Source: Apus apus (taxonomy: Eukaryota; Chordata; Aves; Apodiformes; Apodidae). Taken from it: 64,000 nt of DNA. Below the pieces are notes generated by a model. That model had not been told where the DNA came from and made no database searches. It worked only from the letters and a program-made list of their open reading frames with translations. Each line of letters begins with the position of its first letter. The first letter of the stretch is position 1. Shown piece after piece: positions 1 to 14,244 of the stretch. Where the stretch lies: contig NC_067286.1 in NCBI RefSeq assembly GCF_020740795.1, positions 2,103,990 through 2,167,989 of the forward strand, written 5' to 3'. The position numbers and the translations under genes are program-made.

Positions 1-3000
1 AAGGACTCTTCAAGTCCAAACTCTTCAAATCTGCTGGGCACTTCTAGCCTTCAGCACCCCAGCAATGAATGGGTTATAAATGTCTTTGAAGAGCACTAGA
101 GCTAGTCACCAGGCAGCTATCCAGGTCATAAACACACAGGGTAAGACCCTGTTAGTGCAGTTTAGGAATTAAGAAATTTGGGAACAGCTTTCCCTAAGGA
201 GGTTGTAGCACTCCTGATTAATCTGAGGGCCAACACAAGGTTTAAGGTTTTAAAACAAACATTTTTTACTCACTGACATTAGTAACTAACATAATTCAAT
301 AATGACATGTTACACTCTGAGAATTGCAATGACAGAGCCATTGTCTGATTAGAAAGTAAAATTAATTACACCATGTTTTAATGATTTAATAACTGAGAAA
401 TTATCACCAAGAAGAAGGCTGGGAAATGTCATGAAACATTATCAGGGAGTGCAATTTGCTGATTAAGAGAAAGTTTTCCTTGCAAACATGAAGGTTGGAA
501 GCAGGTTTACAATAGATCCTCACAGGATCTGGGATGGACCTGGAGAGCTGAAGCAAGAGCTGAGACCTACGGTTGGCAGCAGTGACTAGGATGGGTGCTG
601 GAGAGGGAGAAAGCCCCATCCAGCAGCATGTGGGAGGAAGCTGGAACTGGAAGATGAGGTTGGAGAAAGAGGAGCAGTGAATTCCAGTTACTTTGGGACT
701 ACAGATTGCTGCCAGAAGTCAGCAAAGGCTGATCTCATTTGGAACAATCCTGGGTGTACTTGGTGCTGTGGCAGGAGCTAGTTTGGTCCAGAACTCCAGA
801 GCCTGCACAAGTGCCTTTATTTGGCAGATGATGGCTCACTCTGTTAGAGGTGTGTAGCTTCACCTGCAATGAAGGAATACTGCATCAAAACCTAAATCTG
901 CCAAATAAATGATTTGGAATAAGTATTGGGGACATAATACTTACAAAGGACCTTATGTGACCCAGGGTTTTTGTGCAGAGTTGTTACTGGAGCAACTTTC
1001 CACGTTGCTTCAGACTACTTAAAAAGCAGTGATGTTTCAACTGATGGTGATGATGATTTGAGGTAGTAAGTGTGACGAGGAAGGCAGACAAACCAGAAGA
1101 CACAGTCTTTGGATAAACAGAGAGAAGACCAAAAAAATGAAAACATTCAAATAATGTGTGTCTGTGAGCCAGTGTGTTTGTTTTTACAAGACAGGTTGCA
1201 ATTAGCATTTGAAAAAATATGTAAATAATGCTTCATGCAAATATTCCTGTGGACACAGGCTTGTGATCTATTAATTATTCAAAACCAATGCAAGCATTTT
1301 GTCATCACTGTCTGTGGCATGTTCTTTGCTTTCATCTGTCCTTTGGCCTTGGAGCTGCCAGATTTCCATAACTGGGTCACCTAGTTCTTTCTCAGCTTTA
1401 CTTTCTTCTGTGAAATGAAGAATTAGCATTTTCTGTGACATGTATTCAGGGCTTCTGTGAGGAGCTTGAAGGGCTACTCTAGAAAGTGAGGAATCCTGAA
1501 ATATCTGGGGGAAATATGCAAGAAGGAATGAATTCATATTTGTGGTTAACATGGATTTTCAGTGACCACTGATCTTGGCAAACACAATCTAGGATGAAAA
1601 TTGTTAGTTGGCCAAAAAATAAGAATAGAAATGTGACTTGATGCACAGGAAGGAAATTATTAGATTCACTCTTTGTACTTTGCATTGTGAAAAACACTAC
1701 TCTAGTGCCCAAATAATACATTAGAATAAAATATTTTATTAATTATAACAATGACTTTAACCATAATTTAAAAATATTTTTTAACTGGGAGATAAATGAG
1801 TCATTGGGATTTATTAATTAAAACTGGGTTGAGAAGGTAGTAGGTGACATTAAAAGTGTTTCCTCTTTTAACCACTAGAGAGCGTTCGAGAGCTGCTTTA
1901 AAAATCCATTTTTTAATAATTCTTTGGACTCCAGAGCAGGATCGCTCTGAGATGCGTGGGACAGGCACTGAGGTTTGAAGGAGGAACAGGGAGACGTCTC
2001 AGATAAAAGCTCCTTTCTGGATTCTGCTGGCCTTCACATGCCGGTGAAGAAGAGTATGATGAAAGAATTGAGACAATCCTTAGCTTCTTGGTGTTCTGTC
2101 ACCATTATTATCCTCAGAGGGTGACATGCCATCAAGAATAGACATCCCTAGTGGCAAACAGCACATCAGGGACAATCGTTAGGAAAAAATAATCTTGGAA
2201 GTGGTTGTCCTGACAGGTGTATTTTTTTTTGTTTAGTTTTATGAAGAAGAGATAAGGATTGTATTTTCTGAGGTTGAGTAAGCAATGCTGGTTTTATCAA
2301 CTCAGTACTGATAGTTTAAACTTTGTCCTGGTTTGTCACATTTGTCACTGCATTAGAGTTTTGGCTGAAAGTGACTTGAGATCACTGCTGATACCTCAAC
2401 AGAGAATAAACAATGAAGCCTTTCAGTGACATCACTGCTGCCAGGTGCTGCCCATTGTCCTTCCTCTTCAAAGTGCAGTTTCCAAAGCCAGTTTTATTAA
2501 AGAAGCCAAATATGTCTCATTGGCACAGGCAGCACAGAACCTGCCTCCTACCTGCACATTCAGTAGGGATCTCTGCCTCCCTGTAGGAATGCCCTGTGTG
2601 GTTTCCAGGTGGTTGTGCTCTCTGTCAGAAAACCACCCTTCTTCCCTCACCTTTCCTGGCCCCAAATATCAGTTTCCAGATTTTTCCAGTCCTCACTGCC
2701 CACTCAGTCCAGCAACCTTAGGGGAACACAAATATGTGTTAGTATTTGGCATCCCATGCCAATATTTAAGCCTAATGATTAGCCTAATTTTTGGATTTCT
2801 AGAAAATCAGTGTTGGTTGTAGATACTGAGCTTGTTTGGAGACCAAACTGAGCAATGGCTGCTTGTCTGCAGAAAAAGTGTGTGGTGATCTGCATTTTCT
2901 ATGCATTGCTTCTCCTGCTACTTTAAAAAACACCATTTTACAAGGTCTTCTGGCTAGAAAGGAAGGGGGGTTTTTCTGTCCTCTGCATCAGTGGCAGAGT

Positions 3001-4629
3001 TCTTGGCAGTATAACCAGAGGTGGAAGCAGCAGCACCTGTTGTAATCAGACTCAGCCCAGTATGGAACATTTCAGTATCTTTAGCCTTCCACGTAGGGTT
3101 GGGTTCATATTGCAAGAGAGGAATTGGGCTTTGTACTGTTATAATCAGAGGGATTCAGGGTGAAAAGTGAATGCAACAGTCATTGCTATGATTAAAATGA
3201 CAAGATTTTTGTTTAAGTCCGATCTTCAGGGCTTGTTAATAATGATGTTGAGGAATCCAAAGCTAATTTTCTTTTCAGTAGGTCTCTTTCTGTTGCAGTG
3301 CACTCCTATCTTTCATCCACTAGAAGGCAGAAGTGAGGTTTTGTGAGCATGTTTACCAAGGAATTGCACATCAGGAAGGTTTATAGCAAAGCGACTGCCA
3401 GTTTTTCTGTGGTTTCATCACCTTCGTTCTGCCAAGCCCTTCTCATTTTCAAGGGTCCCAAAGCCTTCACAAATTTGACCTACCACAAGCATTGTATCCA
3501 GAAATGGTGCTGCCTGCAAACAGCAGCTCAGTGGTGGGCTGGGGCACTTCTTAGCCTCACAGGACGTGCATGGAGAAACATATTATCTAGCTGAAACTTC
3601 AGGGGGAATTTTAAAAGGCAGATTGTAATTAATTGAGTTGGAATTTGGCCAAGGCAGAGACTTGAATATGTCTTCTTTCCTGGCTTTTTTTTTTCTTTTT
3701 TTTTTTTAGGCTCAGGAGTTGTATAACACCCTTGTCTACAGCTTCTGCCTTTGTCAAATCCATTTCAGTCCCATTCCCATCAGAAGGATCTGGCCATGGG
3801 GCTGGGGATCAGTTTAGCCCCTATCCATGTGCATGAGTGAATGTCTTTGGCATTCTCTCATCTGAGTCCTTTCTCCAGGATCCTCCTCATTGGGACATTT
3901 TTTCCACCGTAGCCAGTCCCAAACATTGATTTGACATCCTTGCCTGCTCCTAATTTCTCTGTCATTCTTATGCTGTGGAATGCCTGCTGCCTTTGGAGGA
4001 GCTCCTACATCAGCAGTGGTTAGATCCCTCTTATTTCCTGCTGCCACTTCAGGCCTGTAGACTGTTAGTGCTGTCTTTCAGTACTTCTCTGCTTTCACAT
4101 TTTCAGCTCCTGGCTAAGCACATCATTTTACTTTTTCCTCCTTTTCCTTAGCACCAAGGCATATATAAAACATGCCTATTCTTTCCAACACAGACACAAT
4201 TTCTCTTATAGATAGATTTTAAAACCCAGGATGACTGCAGCAGTTTTGTCAATTAGCAAAGACAATCAACTCTACCTCATTTATCTGACAATTATGCAGT
4301 GTCATTTGCATAATGTGAAATTTAGAGCTTCCCTTGTCACGTGCTTCATCTCATTTGCCATCCTAATGTCCATTTCAAGTACATGATGAAAGTGAATTCG
4401 TGCATTCACAGCCCTTTGTTTCATAACAGACTTGGTTTGAACCAGTTGCTTAATTTTCTGCCAATTCCTATAGCACTGCAGGAGTTCCCAGCATTTATAC
4501 TACCAATGTGCTTCTCTGAATGCTGTATCCTTTTTTGCTGTGTTCTGTAATGGCTCCTTCCAAATAAAATGCCTTCATAGCATCAAGGAAAAGAACAAGC
4601 ACTTTTAAACCCTATTCTTCCTTTTTTCC
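1..4629. other. Intergenic, no gene seen
   Basis: AT-rich sequence without any reading frame that resembles a known protein. All open frames are short (125 codons or fewer), overlap on both strands and lack coding character. Short T-rich runs occur near 2,221-2,232 and 3,687-3,709. No repeat family was recognised here. It lies more than 28 kb upstream of LMO2, so it could hold distant control elements, but none stands out. Confidence 0.6.
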
Positions 4630-4985
4630 CGTCAACTGTAAAAATCTGCATATCTGATTAATGCAACTTCATCCTGATCTGAAGCCACACTCTTTTTCTT
4701 TCTCTGCACCCTCTAAAACCAGCTTTGATCTGTTGACTCTTACTTTCATCAGAATTTTGCACAGTACTGGCAATAAACTTTCACCTCCATAATTATTTTG
4801 ATCAGCAGGATCTCCTTTTGCCAGGATTGGGACAACTATTGCCTTCAGCTAATCACCTGGTAGTCTCTCTTACTCCCACAACTGTTTGATTTTTTGCACA
4901 ACCTTTCTCATTTTTAACTCGTTCACTGCTCTAGTTGTTCTTATCATCCTGGTTGAATACAGCTTCAGCACTGCCTTACAAGTTA
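4630..4985 (-). mobile_element. Decayed LINE reverse-transcriptase fragment
   Basis: Read on the minus strand, one continuous frame carries the order of motifs typical of non-LTR reverse transcriptases: a QKIKQLWE-like stretch, then IVVPILAKGDPADQNNYGG (the usual VPI.KKGD...NYR motif) near 4,780-4,840, then SLLPVL, and finally ECGFRSG near 4,673-4,692 (the usual GFR.GRS motif). KGD and CGFR are in the same frame about 125 bases apart, with several in-frame stop codons but no frameshift needed between them. It is therefore a dead relic. It is not the CR1 3' end seen elsewhere in the window, and the LINE clade could not be assigned by eye. Confidence 0.7.
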
Positions 4986-7900
4986 CCAGTTAACAAGTCT
5001 GCACAGTGTCATGAAATCATTCCTAGGAAGATGTTCTCCATGCCAACACTGTGTTTCATCCCTCATGCTTCATATACCAGTTTCTACCAACACACTGTAA
5101 AAAATCAGTGCCATTAACAGGTGTTTCTTGGGAGTCTCCAGATCTGTAACACCTGAGCTATAACAAGACCATGTATGAGAAAATATGGCTTAATTCTTGA
5201 TGTGATGTCTATAACAAGCACTTTTTTTGAAAAAAATGGATCATACTCTGCTAGCCTTTCCAATTTCATAGCCCCATTCCCTGAAGTCTAGCAATAATGA
5301 TAGTCTGGGTGGGAAGACTACTTAACAAATGAGGGGGCAACTATGAAATGAAAAAAAACAACCCACCAGGACACTTTCTTTCAGTGTCTGTCTGTTTGTA
5401 GTCAAACAGTTAAAAAAAATAGATATTTTTTTGCCTGGTGTGTATGGGAACGCAGTCATTGTTTGTACAAGTATTGTCAGATCCAGTCAGAAATCTTTGT
5501 GTGTACCAGATTTTAAACATCAGGATGACAAGTTACTTAGATTAATTGTTCATTGAGTAGAATTTTAAGTATTTGGCCATTAAAAAAATGTATTTTATTT
5601 CAATATCATGAAATGCCTCCTTACTTTTGTACTATGGAGAGGGCAGACTGGACTGCGACCTTGACTTCACTGTGACTTCTGTGCATTATTATTCACGTCC
5701 CCATTATGGGCAAAAAAAAAAAAAAGCACTAAGAATTTATGATTTGAGTTTTAAAGTCCTTCTCTGTATTGTTCCTATAAACATGGTTGATTGTAAAAAC
5801 AGATGCACTCAATTACTTCTGTGACAGTAAACTACAAAACTACGTGGTTTCTTTTCGTTGTGTTCCAGCTACATTTTTTTTACCTTCATCATATATAGCA
5901 TCTCGTAGCCTTAACTTTTCTCTCAGTTCTCTCTACAAGCTCCTTTCATTTCTATTTTCTCCTCCTTTCTCCTTCTCTTCCCCCACCCATAACATTTCCA
6001 CTTCCAGAACTCCAAGAACCCCTTTCCTTCTGTGAACCCCTAATTTATTACATCCATGTCTGCCTTCAGACTGAGCCCCTGCAGCTCCCACTGCAACAGG
6101 GGGGAAGATGATCAAGCAACTTGCAGGGCAAACGTTTGGGTTTCTCAGAGCTTCATGTATTTTGTACACTTCCCTTTTTAGCTGCGAGTGTGAACTATAG
6201 ATGTGACACATGCTGTGACATTTGACAGAAGGGTGTGCAGGGGTGTTCCTTCCCAAAAAATAAGAGTGAGGGACCCTCAAAGGTGACCTGCTTAACATGA
6301 AGGTTTCACCGTGCAGGGCCACGGGCGGCTGATTCTTCTTTCAGGATGTGCTTGGAGAAAAAGGAGAGCTGAGAAAAAAAAAAACAACAAACCAAAACAA
6401 CAACCCAAGTTTCTGGTTTTTAATTCTTTTTACAGGCCATTTCTCAGTTGGTTCCGTTGCTATCGCTTTGAAGACCATTTTACACACCCTTGAGAAAGGA
6501 GTGTTTGCCTCTCTGGGGAGGCCGATAAGGATGCGTGAGAGGTGGTGGTCTCACCCCACCCACTGACCACACAGCCTTTCCCTTTCCTCCTTCTTGGCTG
6601 CTCTTTTTGAGATGCCAGGACATCTGGGAGGAGGGAGAGCTGTCTCCTCATTATCATTGTGCTGCAGAGAAAGCACTCAGCAACATCTGCCTGAGCTTCA
6701 TGAGCTGGGTTTGTACCTTGTGTTTCCAGCTCTGTTGTGAAGTAACTTTATCAGCTCCTTCAGCTGCTCTTCAGCAACTCATGAGGTGTCCATGCAGGGG
6801 ACAGTTTTGCTGCATATTTGGGAAGCCTGGACCTGCAGAATTTTGGGAAAGGATGGCCTCAGGTGGGAGTGGCAGGTTTGGACCAGCCGTATTTGCATAT
6901 TTCTAGTGATTGCTGTCACTGCATTTTTAGGAGACCAGGTTGCCTTCCAGCAGCTCCCTTCATCAGTCAGGGATGTGCCAAAAATATATTTTAATCCTCC
7001 CACCATCCCTCTTCAAAAGCTTTTACCCTCTAAAGAAGGACCTCAAGGGAATACCATACTTAGAGCTGATTTCTTCTCAGCTTCCCACAGCTGGGATCTG
7101 GTGGGAACAACAACCAAACATCTTGTGGGAACTCAGCCCCACAGATACCCACAGCAAGTCTGGGGAGAGACTTTGGATGCCCGATAGGCAGGCAGGCCAT
7201 CCCATGTTCCCAGCAACTTGGCTCTTAGGCCCTTTGTGCTAAACCAGAACATCACCATAAGCCCCTTCTCTTCCCATAGCATTTTTTTTCTGCTGCTAGC
7301 AGGGTGGCTCACAGGTTTGTAACCCTCTTTTCTGAATATTTCTCACTCCATGTAGTTGTCACTGCACTTCCATTAAGTAGGAGATTTTATTTCAATTATA
7401 TGTATTCGACCTTTCTCAGACATTCCACCCTGGAACCATACTGGTTTTGATGCGAGAAAAGTGATGTTCTGCTTCTTGGTATCAATACCATGTATGCTCC
7501 TGACTTGCAACCACTTAGGCACGTAATTAACCAAGAGGTTTTATGCAGCCCTGTTGAGTTCTGCCAGAATATTTGCATGTTATGAAAAGCTTTGGAGGAC
7601 TAGGCTTTCATCTGCGAATGTTTTCTGCCAGCAACCATTTTCTTGTAGTCTCAAAGGGAGCTTTCCTAGATTAACACTGGCTGCCTAACCTAAGCACAGA
7701 CCATTTTCCTCTGAGTGTCATTCCTGCTGCTTTACATGACCATTTGAAGGGGATCCATGTTACTAGATGCGTGTACACCTATCAGCCTGCACTAGAAAGC
7801 CTTTTATTTGATTCTGAGTTGTATCACTGAGTAATCTTTCAGGTATTGCTCCTGTTAAGCAGATGTTTAATAGCCAGGGACGAGTAAGGTTTTGAAGAAA

Positions 7901-10900
7901 AGGTGTTTTCAAAGTAATCTGGGGGAACCTGACAAGATTCTCTTACTGCTGGCTGCTGTGTGTTCTTGCTCTTTTGATAGATCTGGGTGTGTCAGGCAAA
8001 GTCTCTATGGACTTGGTTTAACAAAGGCATGATGGACCTGTCCCTTTGTATTCTTTGCTGTTAAAGCTAGAAAAATGTTAGCTTTCTACTCTGTTGTTAT
8101 CTTGCCAAACATCATTTTACTCCCAGGAAACACTGGCTTTGTATCTTGGTAGGTGCAATAGTTACCCACCTGTAGCTTCTGTACCTTTTATCCCAGCATA
8201 CCAACTTTTTTTCCCCTATTGTATTGTCAAAGACTTTGATTTATTGTGCCTCTGCTCTTCCTCTGTTAACCTTATTATCTTGAAAGAAGATTTTCCTGAT
8301 CAATTGCCATCAGAAACAAAGGTTTCATTTGCAAATCTTCCTTGGGTGATGATAGACATTAAGCATATTTGGATTCCTATTGCTCAGGATTTATTCTGAA
8401 TGATAGCGTAACTATGGGACACAAAGCTGGCACACTTGGAGGGGAAAAAGCTCTCCTATCCCAATTTGGCTGGTGAAACTAAGAAGAGAGAAATGGTGAG
8501 AGATGCAGAAATAAGAATGTTATTTCTGATATTCTAATGAAGAAGGAGAATCTATTCAAAGAGCTCCCTAAAAATTTCACTCTTTGTTTAAAATGTGCCT
8601 GCTTGTTAGAAACAGCCTCCTGGGCTTGCTGGTACTGCTGCTGTTAATTACTGACTCCTCACAGAAAGCTGTTGGAAGGAGGTGAAGGGTTTTGATTCTT
8701 TGGATATGTGGCAGCAGTAGCAAACAGGAAGCCTTCATGAATCCTGCCACTGAATCAAGCCCTGGAGATGCTAAATGCAACACTACAAACCAGGTGGAGT
8801 GAGGGCTTGTTCCTGTCAAATGTGCAGGATGGAGGGAGATGCCAGACGGTCATCTTTCAGGTACCTCAGAGGAAAGGAGAAGTCACAACCTGCTGCCTTT
8901 TTATTCCAGATCTGGAGGGCTTATTTTGTGGTGGGGTCTGTGCTACTTGCCACCACTCCAGTGCTGGTATGAAGTAGCTCACAGGAGCTTTACCATGGCT
9001 GTGCCAACTTTGAGACAGGGACAGTATGTGGGATATCTGAGTCTGGTTAGGCTGAAAATCAAACCCCCTTTCACGTTCCCAAAAGCCTGAGCTAATTCCA
9101 AGAGATGCTGGCTACAATCCAGGCCAGAGAGAGCTGACATGGGAGAGCTGATGGATCTATGACTTTAGATATACCTACTTTTTGGAATAGCTTTCAGTGA
9201 CATGACTGGAGTGTGGTCAAGGAATACAACATATCTGGGACTTTCTGTGGTGTTGTGTTTCCACAGTCTCATATAAACATTAAAATAAATTCTGGAAAGC
9301 CCTGCTAATGTTAGTGATGCTCTTGTTTCTTGGTTGTTTCATGGAGTGCCATTCGTATTTATAGCAGTGAATTCAGGAGAAAAATCTAGTCTTGTATCTT
9401 CAGAAACTGCAAGATGTGATGCATGTTTCAGGTTCACACCAAAATATGAAATCCCAGCCACCTTCTACCCCTCCAAGATTGCAACATAAGGCATGGATAA
9501 TTGTTTGTGAAGAACTATAAAGTATTTGTGTGAAAACAACTAAGACAAAAGTTGACATTTGCTAACCATCTAATGGACATTTCTTACTTGGTGAAATGTT
9601 AAGAAAGAATTCATTGAAGGTACTTTCTTGTCAATAAGTCTCTTGTTTTTTAACTCCAGCACAGAAAGTGAGACCAATCTGTCTCAAAGATTTAAAATTA
9701 AGAGACTTAGTGCATATTTTAACATTTTACTAGTTGAACTGCTAATTTTAAAAGTATTTCATAATTAACATTCTTCCCACCAAATCACTCATTCCATTCA
9801 CTGCAATGTCCTTCTTTGTACTTTTACCTCAGCTGGGATCCCAGTTTGGTAGATGTTGTACAAACAGGAGCATGAAATGGATCCTACACCAAAAATTTCC
9901 AAGGACAAGCCATACAAAAGGTGGTGGAAAGGAAGCAATATCATTTGATTATGCAAATGGAAAATTTCCAAAGGCAGAGAAGGCAGTCTTCCTGAGATCA
10001 CCCTGGGAACCTCTGGCACAGCCAAGAACTGAATTAACATCTCTTGAGTCCTTCAAAGACGATCCTTCCTCACCCCATCAGTTTATTTTCTAATCCAAAG
10101 CCAGTGGAAAGAACCCTTTGATTTCAGTGGTGGTCAAACAGAATCCCAAATTCCCCCAAAAAATCCATTGGTGTTTTCCCAAGCAATGTGAAGATAAGAC
10201 CTTATCCAAAGCAGAGAGGAATTTTACTCTCTACTTTTGTCAAGTTGTGCCCAGAAGTTCAGTTAAAGGATAGGAGATCAGCAGGAGCTCTGTACCCTTG
10301 CTGACAGTCAGTGTACTAAGAAAATGATTTATTTTTGAGGCTTCTTGTTATCAGCCATGTCTCCAGTGGGTTACACTGGTACCACCATTATCTCTTTTTG
10401 AACTTTGCTGTTTGAATTCAGACTTTTTTTTTTTTTTTTTTCTCAGCTCACATCTTACTTGGATATAGAGTACTTAAAGGAGTGTCTTTTTGGGTTCTTT
10501 TTTTTTTGCAAATTCCATGATGCTGTTCTTGAAGATCCAAAATACAGACTTGAGCATCAAATATGCAGCCCCACTGTTCCCACAGTTATCCCTTATTGTA
10601 TAGAGATACTTTATATATATCATTATATTATTATATTATATTATTATATGGTGGAAATTTTGGAGGCATTTTGGAGTTGCAACAAGACATCACAGCTGTC
10701 ACAGCAGCATTAACATCATTCAACTTTATTGTGTATAAAAAGACCCAGCCATATGGTTAGACTCTGCAGTGCAGATCTGCTGACTTGAGTGAAGTTACAT
10801 CAGCCATAAATGCAAGCCATTAGTTTAATCTCTTGCAATGAGGAGATCCACTGCACTGATTTTGCATTTTTATCAAGAACATTGAGCCAAAAACCAGAAA

Positions 10901-13900
10901 CTGGCTGAGGCAGAAGCTGAAGTTTCTAGCCCTTCTTTCCAAGAAAAGCAAAGACCCGTGTTCTCTTCCTCTCTTCTACTCCTTGTGCATTTGCATCACC
11001 TAATTCCTACATTTAGCAAAAGAAACAACCCAACCTCTAGAACCAGACCCAAACTCAAAGTTTAGCTCTGTGGGTTTGTTCTGAAGCCCTCAACCCAAGC
11101 TCTGTCCTGGCAGCCAGGCTGCTGCACACCCTGCAGAGGCTTCCAAGCAGATGTCTACAAAGCAAACTGAAATGCCCATGCTGAGTCTGTTTGGTTAGCA
11201 CCTAATCTATTCTCAGGAGTAAAACCCACACTGGTGAAGTCATCCTGGGTAACAGGGCATCCCAAATGATTTTTCTGGCAAACACTGGATTAATTTTTTT
11301 TTTTTTGCATCTACAAAGACAAAACATAAAGCTTTCAAGTTTCACTGGTCAGGTTTTTCATGTCATTTAAGATTTCTTTGTGTATTTGAAAATGTCCATG
11401 TCAAAATTAGCTTAGGATTTTTGTCCAGTGTGTTTCATACACCAGTTGCTCTGATCCAGCTATCCACTATTATTAATATTATTACTATTATTAATATTTA
11501 GCATTTACTCAGCCTCATTTGCTGCATTCACCTGTTGCATCCTTTCCAAAGCTTTCCAAATCGGAGCCTGTCCACAGAAGGGGTGGTTAAGCTCCATGCT
11601 GCTACCATGGAGCCTCTCTTCCTACTTCAGGCCTCAGATGCTACCACAATTCCAAATGCAGCTGCAAGAGCCTTGATCACAGCACCAGGAATTTCAATTC
11701 CATCCCTAGTATCATTTTACAGGCAGACTCATAGGAAAGTCAACCTGAAATTCCCCCCTGCTCAGTCAGGGAGGTGACTGGGGGACAGTGCTAAAAGGGC
11801 AATGGGGAGGGAAGAGCAACTTACAAGTGACATTTTCTTGTCACATTATGAGCTTCTCTCCTATCAAATCAAAGAAGAACAAATGGACCATTTGTTGCTG
11901 AAATGCTGCCCATCTGTGGCTGTGTCTAATCAGAGTTAATTATGGTGAGCTGATGCTCTGTAATACTCCTGGTCCCTGAGCTCTGAAGGACCCACTGCTT
12001 TATTCTGTAGCTTCCACTGCCAACTTCTGGAGCTGCCTACTATCAAGCACCAAAAGGTAGAGATTGTACAGGATCCCTGGCAAGCATCACAAAGGGTCCC
12101 AGCTTAATACTAAAGCAATGACTAATCAGGGTATCCCAGGAGGAAGCTTTGCAGTAGCAATTGCAAGGGTAATGAGGACAATTTTCATAGCTCTGACCTT
12201 TTAAGCCAAGCAAAATGCAAGCAATCTTGTTTATTCTTTCCTGGAGCAGCAGGTAGCACAGATCCCAAAGCAAAGGCCTTTTCCTGGGAGGAGGATTGCA
12301 CCAAGGCTGGTTGCATGATGAGCAGCCCCGTTTGTTGTTTTATCATAGCAGGGCTAATAGCTAAATTCTATTAATTGCTGAATGCTGTTTTGTTTGGCAA
12401 ATACAGGAAGCAGTTTACATGGCTACGCCGTGCTCTGGTTCACAGTGCCTCTGAAATAGTATTATTGTAACGGGATAATACTGATTAAGGACAGTTCCCT
12501 GAGGAAGGAGGGCCTTTTGATGACTGAGTCATTTCCTTTCCCTGCTCGACTTCAGTAAGATAGCACTTCTCTCACCACAGACACACACCCTTTGTAGCCA
12601 GAGAGCTCTCCAGCAAGGAGGTCAAAAACACATGCCTCAGGCTGAGGTGGAAATGCCTGAGTATGTGAGTCCTAAAGAAAGCACTGAATCACCAGAAATG
12701 TGCCAGAAGTCCAAGCAGATACTATTTTTTCCCTCAGATATACTGTTTGCCAGCCCCCTTCCAAAAATTCAGCCTAATACTCTGTTTGTATACACCACTA
12801 ATCTTTGCTTTTTGTTCCCATACAGGTTTAGTAAATTCATCTGAAAATGACAGTGAGCTTACCAGCCAAGCAAAGGCAACAGCACCTCTGCAAACCACTG
12901 AAGTACAGTCTTCTGCTTCTGAACATGGTCACCTGCCATCAGTGAAGAACTGGCCAAGGCCACTAGGTCAGTAAACAGAGATTGGAAATCAGTAATAGCA
13001 AACACTGTTCACTCCTAAACTAGAGCAAATTCAGATTAGAGACCTGGAGGGAAAAGATTCCATGTTCTCTTGTAAACGATGGGTACCAACAAAATGCCAG
13101 CTCCCCAGCCACACAACCAGCAAGGGATCCTGACCATACAGGAACGTGGTAGATAAGAACAACCCTCAGCCTCTCCCATCTCTTTGATTTTTGTCATGTT
13201 TTGCCATGGGAGATACTTGAATGAGCTCAAGTGTAACCACAGCTTAGCAAGAAAATATTCCTGTTATCACTTCTGAGCTAAAACTAGGTTCTTCTGAATG
13301 TTTTCCCTTTTGAGGTACAGTAATTGCTCTCCGATTAGACAGGAAACTGTACCAGCACTATTGCTCCAAAGGAGCCACTGTTATCAAAAAACAACACATC
13401 AGGGCCTGTCCTCACAGGAAGGGAATCATAAGTAATCAGCAGGGCTATAATGCAATTGGCTGCTGGTCCCTGTGCACGGATGGGATAGAGTGCAGAAAAA
13501 AGAGGTTTAGGACTTTTGTTTGTGGGCAGAGTATTTTAAAAGAGCCCTGGTTCCTCTTTGCCTCCCTCCTTGGTTTCTCCAAACATTGCTGTGTTTCCTC
13601 AACAGAACATAAAGAAACCTCAGTGTGTGCAATAGTGCAGAGCGAGGCCCTTCCACCCAGAGGCTTATTTTGCAAACTGGTGCCATCTCTTCCCTAATGC
13701 TCTACCAGTTTCCACTGGGAAAGCCACCCTTGTCAGGAAACATTTGTCAAGGGGAAGAACTGCCTTTGGGTAGCAAGATGATGAAGATCCTTGGGTGACA
13801 CAGCCCCTACACTTCAATCCCTTTCAGGGATGTCTCCCTTGAAAGTTTTTTACAAGAGATAGGTATGTCACAAGGTGTGTGAATACAGCACAGAAGCAGT

Positions 13901-13985
13901 GGTGGGTGGAAAACTGGCTCTCTTCTAACACCAGTTGACATAAGCTAGCTTAATTTCATCTACTCTCCATCCTGAGATATATCAA
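4986..13985. other. Intergenic, simple repeats only
   Basis: No gene could be supported. Small simple-sequence tracts are present: a T18 run at 10,424-10,441, an AT/ATT-rich tract at about 10,610-10,650, and a TTA/ATT-rich tract at about 11,468-11,500. Open frames up to about 130 codons occur but overlap one another on both strands and match nothing I recognise. An AP-1-like palindrome next to an ETS-like site lies at 12,520-12,540. Confidence 0.55.
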
Positions 13986-14244
13986 TATAAACTGGAAGAG
14001 GGTAGATTCAGGTTAGATGTTAGGAAGAAATTCTTCACCATGAGAGTGATGAGACCCTGGCCCAGGTTGCCCAGAGAAGCTGTGGCTGCCCCATCCCTGG
14101 CAGTGTTGAAGGGCAAGTTGGATGGGGCTGGGAGCAGCCTGGGCTGGTGGGAGGTGTCCCTGCCCATGCAGGGGGGTTGGGAATAGATGATCTTTAAGTT
14201 CCCTTCCAACCCAAACTATTCTATGATAATGATTCTATGATAAT
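13986..14244 (+). mobile_element. CR1 LINE 3' end
   Basis: A 5'-truncated CR1 copy on the plus strand. It shows the usual order: a TTAGGAAGAAATTCTTCACC stretch, then 'ggttgcccagagaagctgtg', 'gtgtccctgcccatgcaggg', 'cccttccaacccaaactatt' and a tail with repeated ATTCTATGATAAT-like units at 14,218-14,244. CR1 copies are normally truncated at their 5' ends because reverse transcription starts at the 3' end. An open frame through this copy on the opposite strand is not a gene. Confidence 0.93.
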
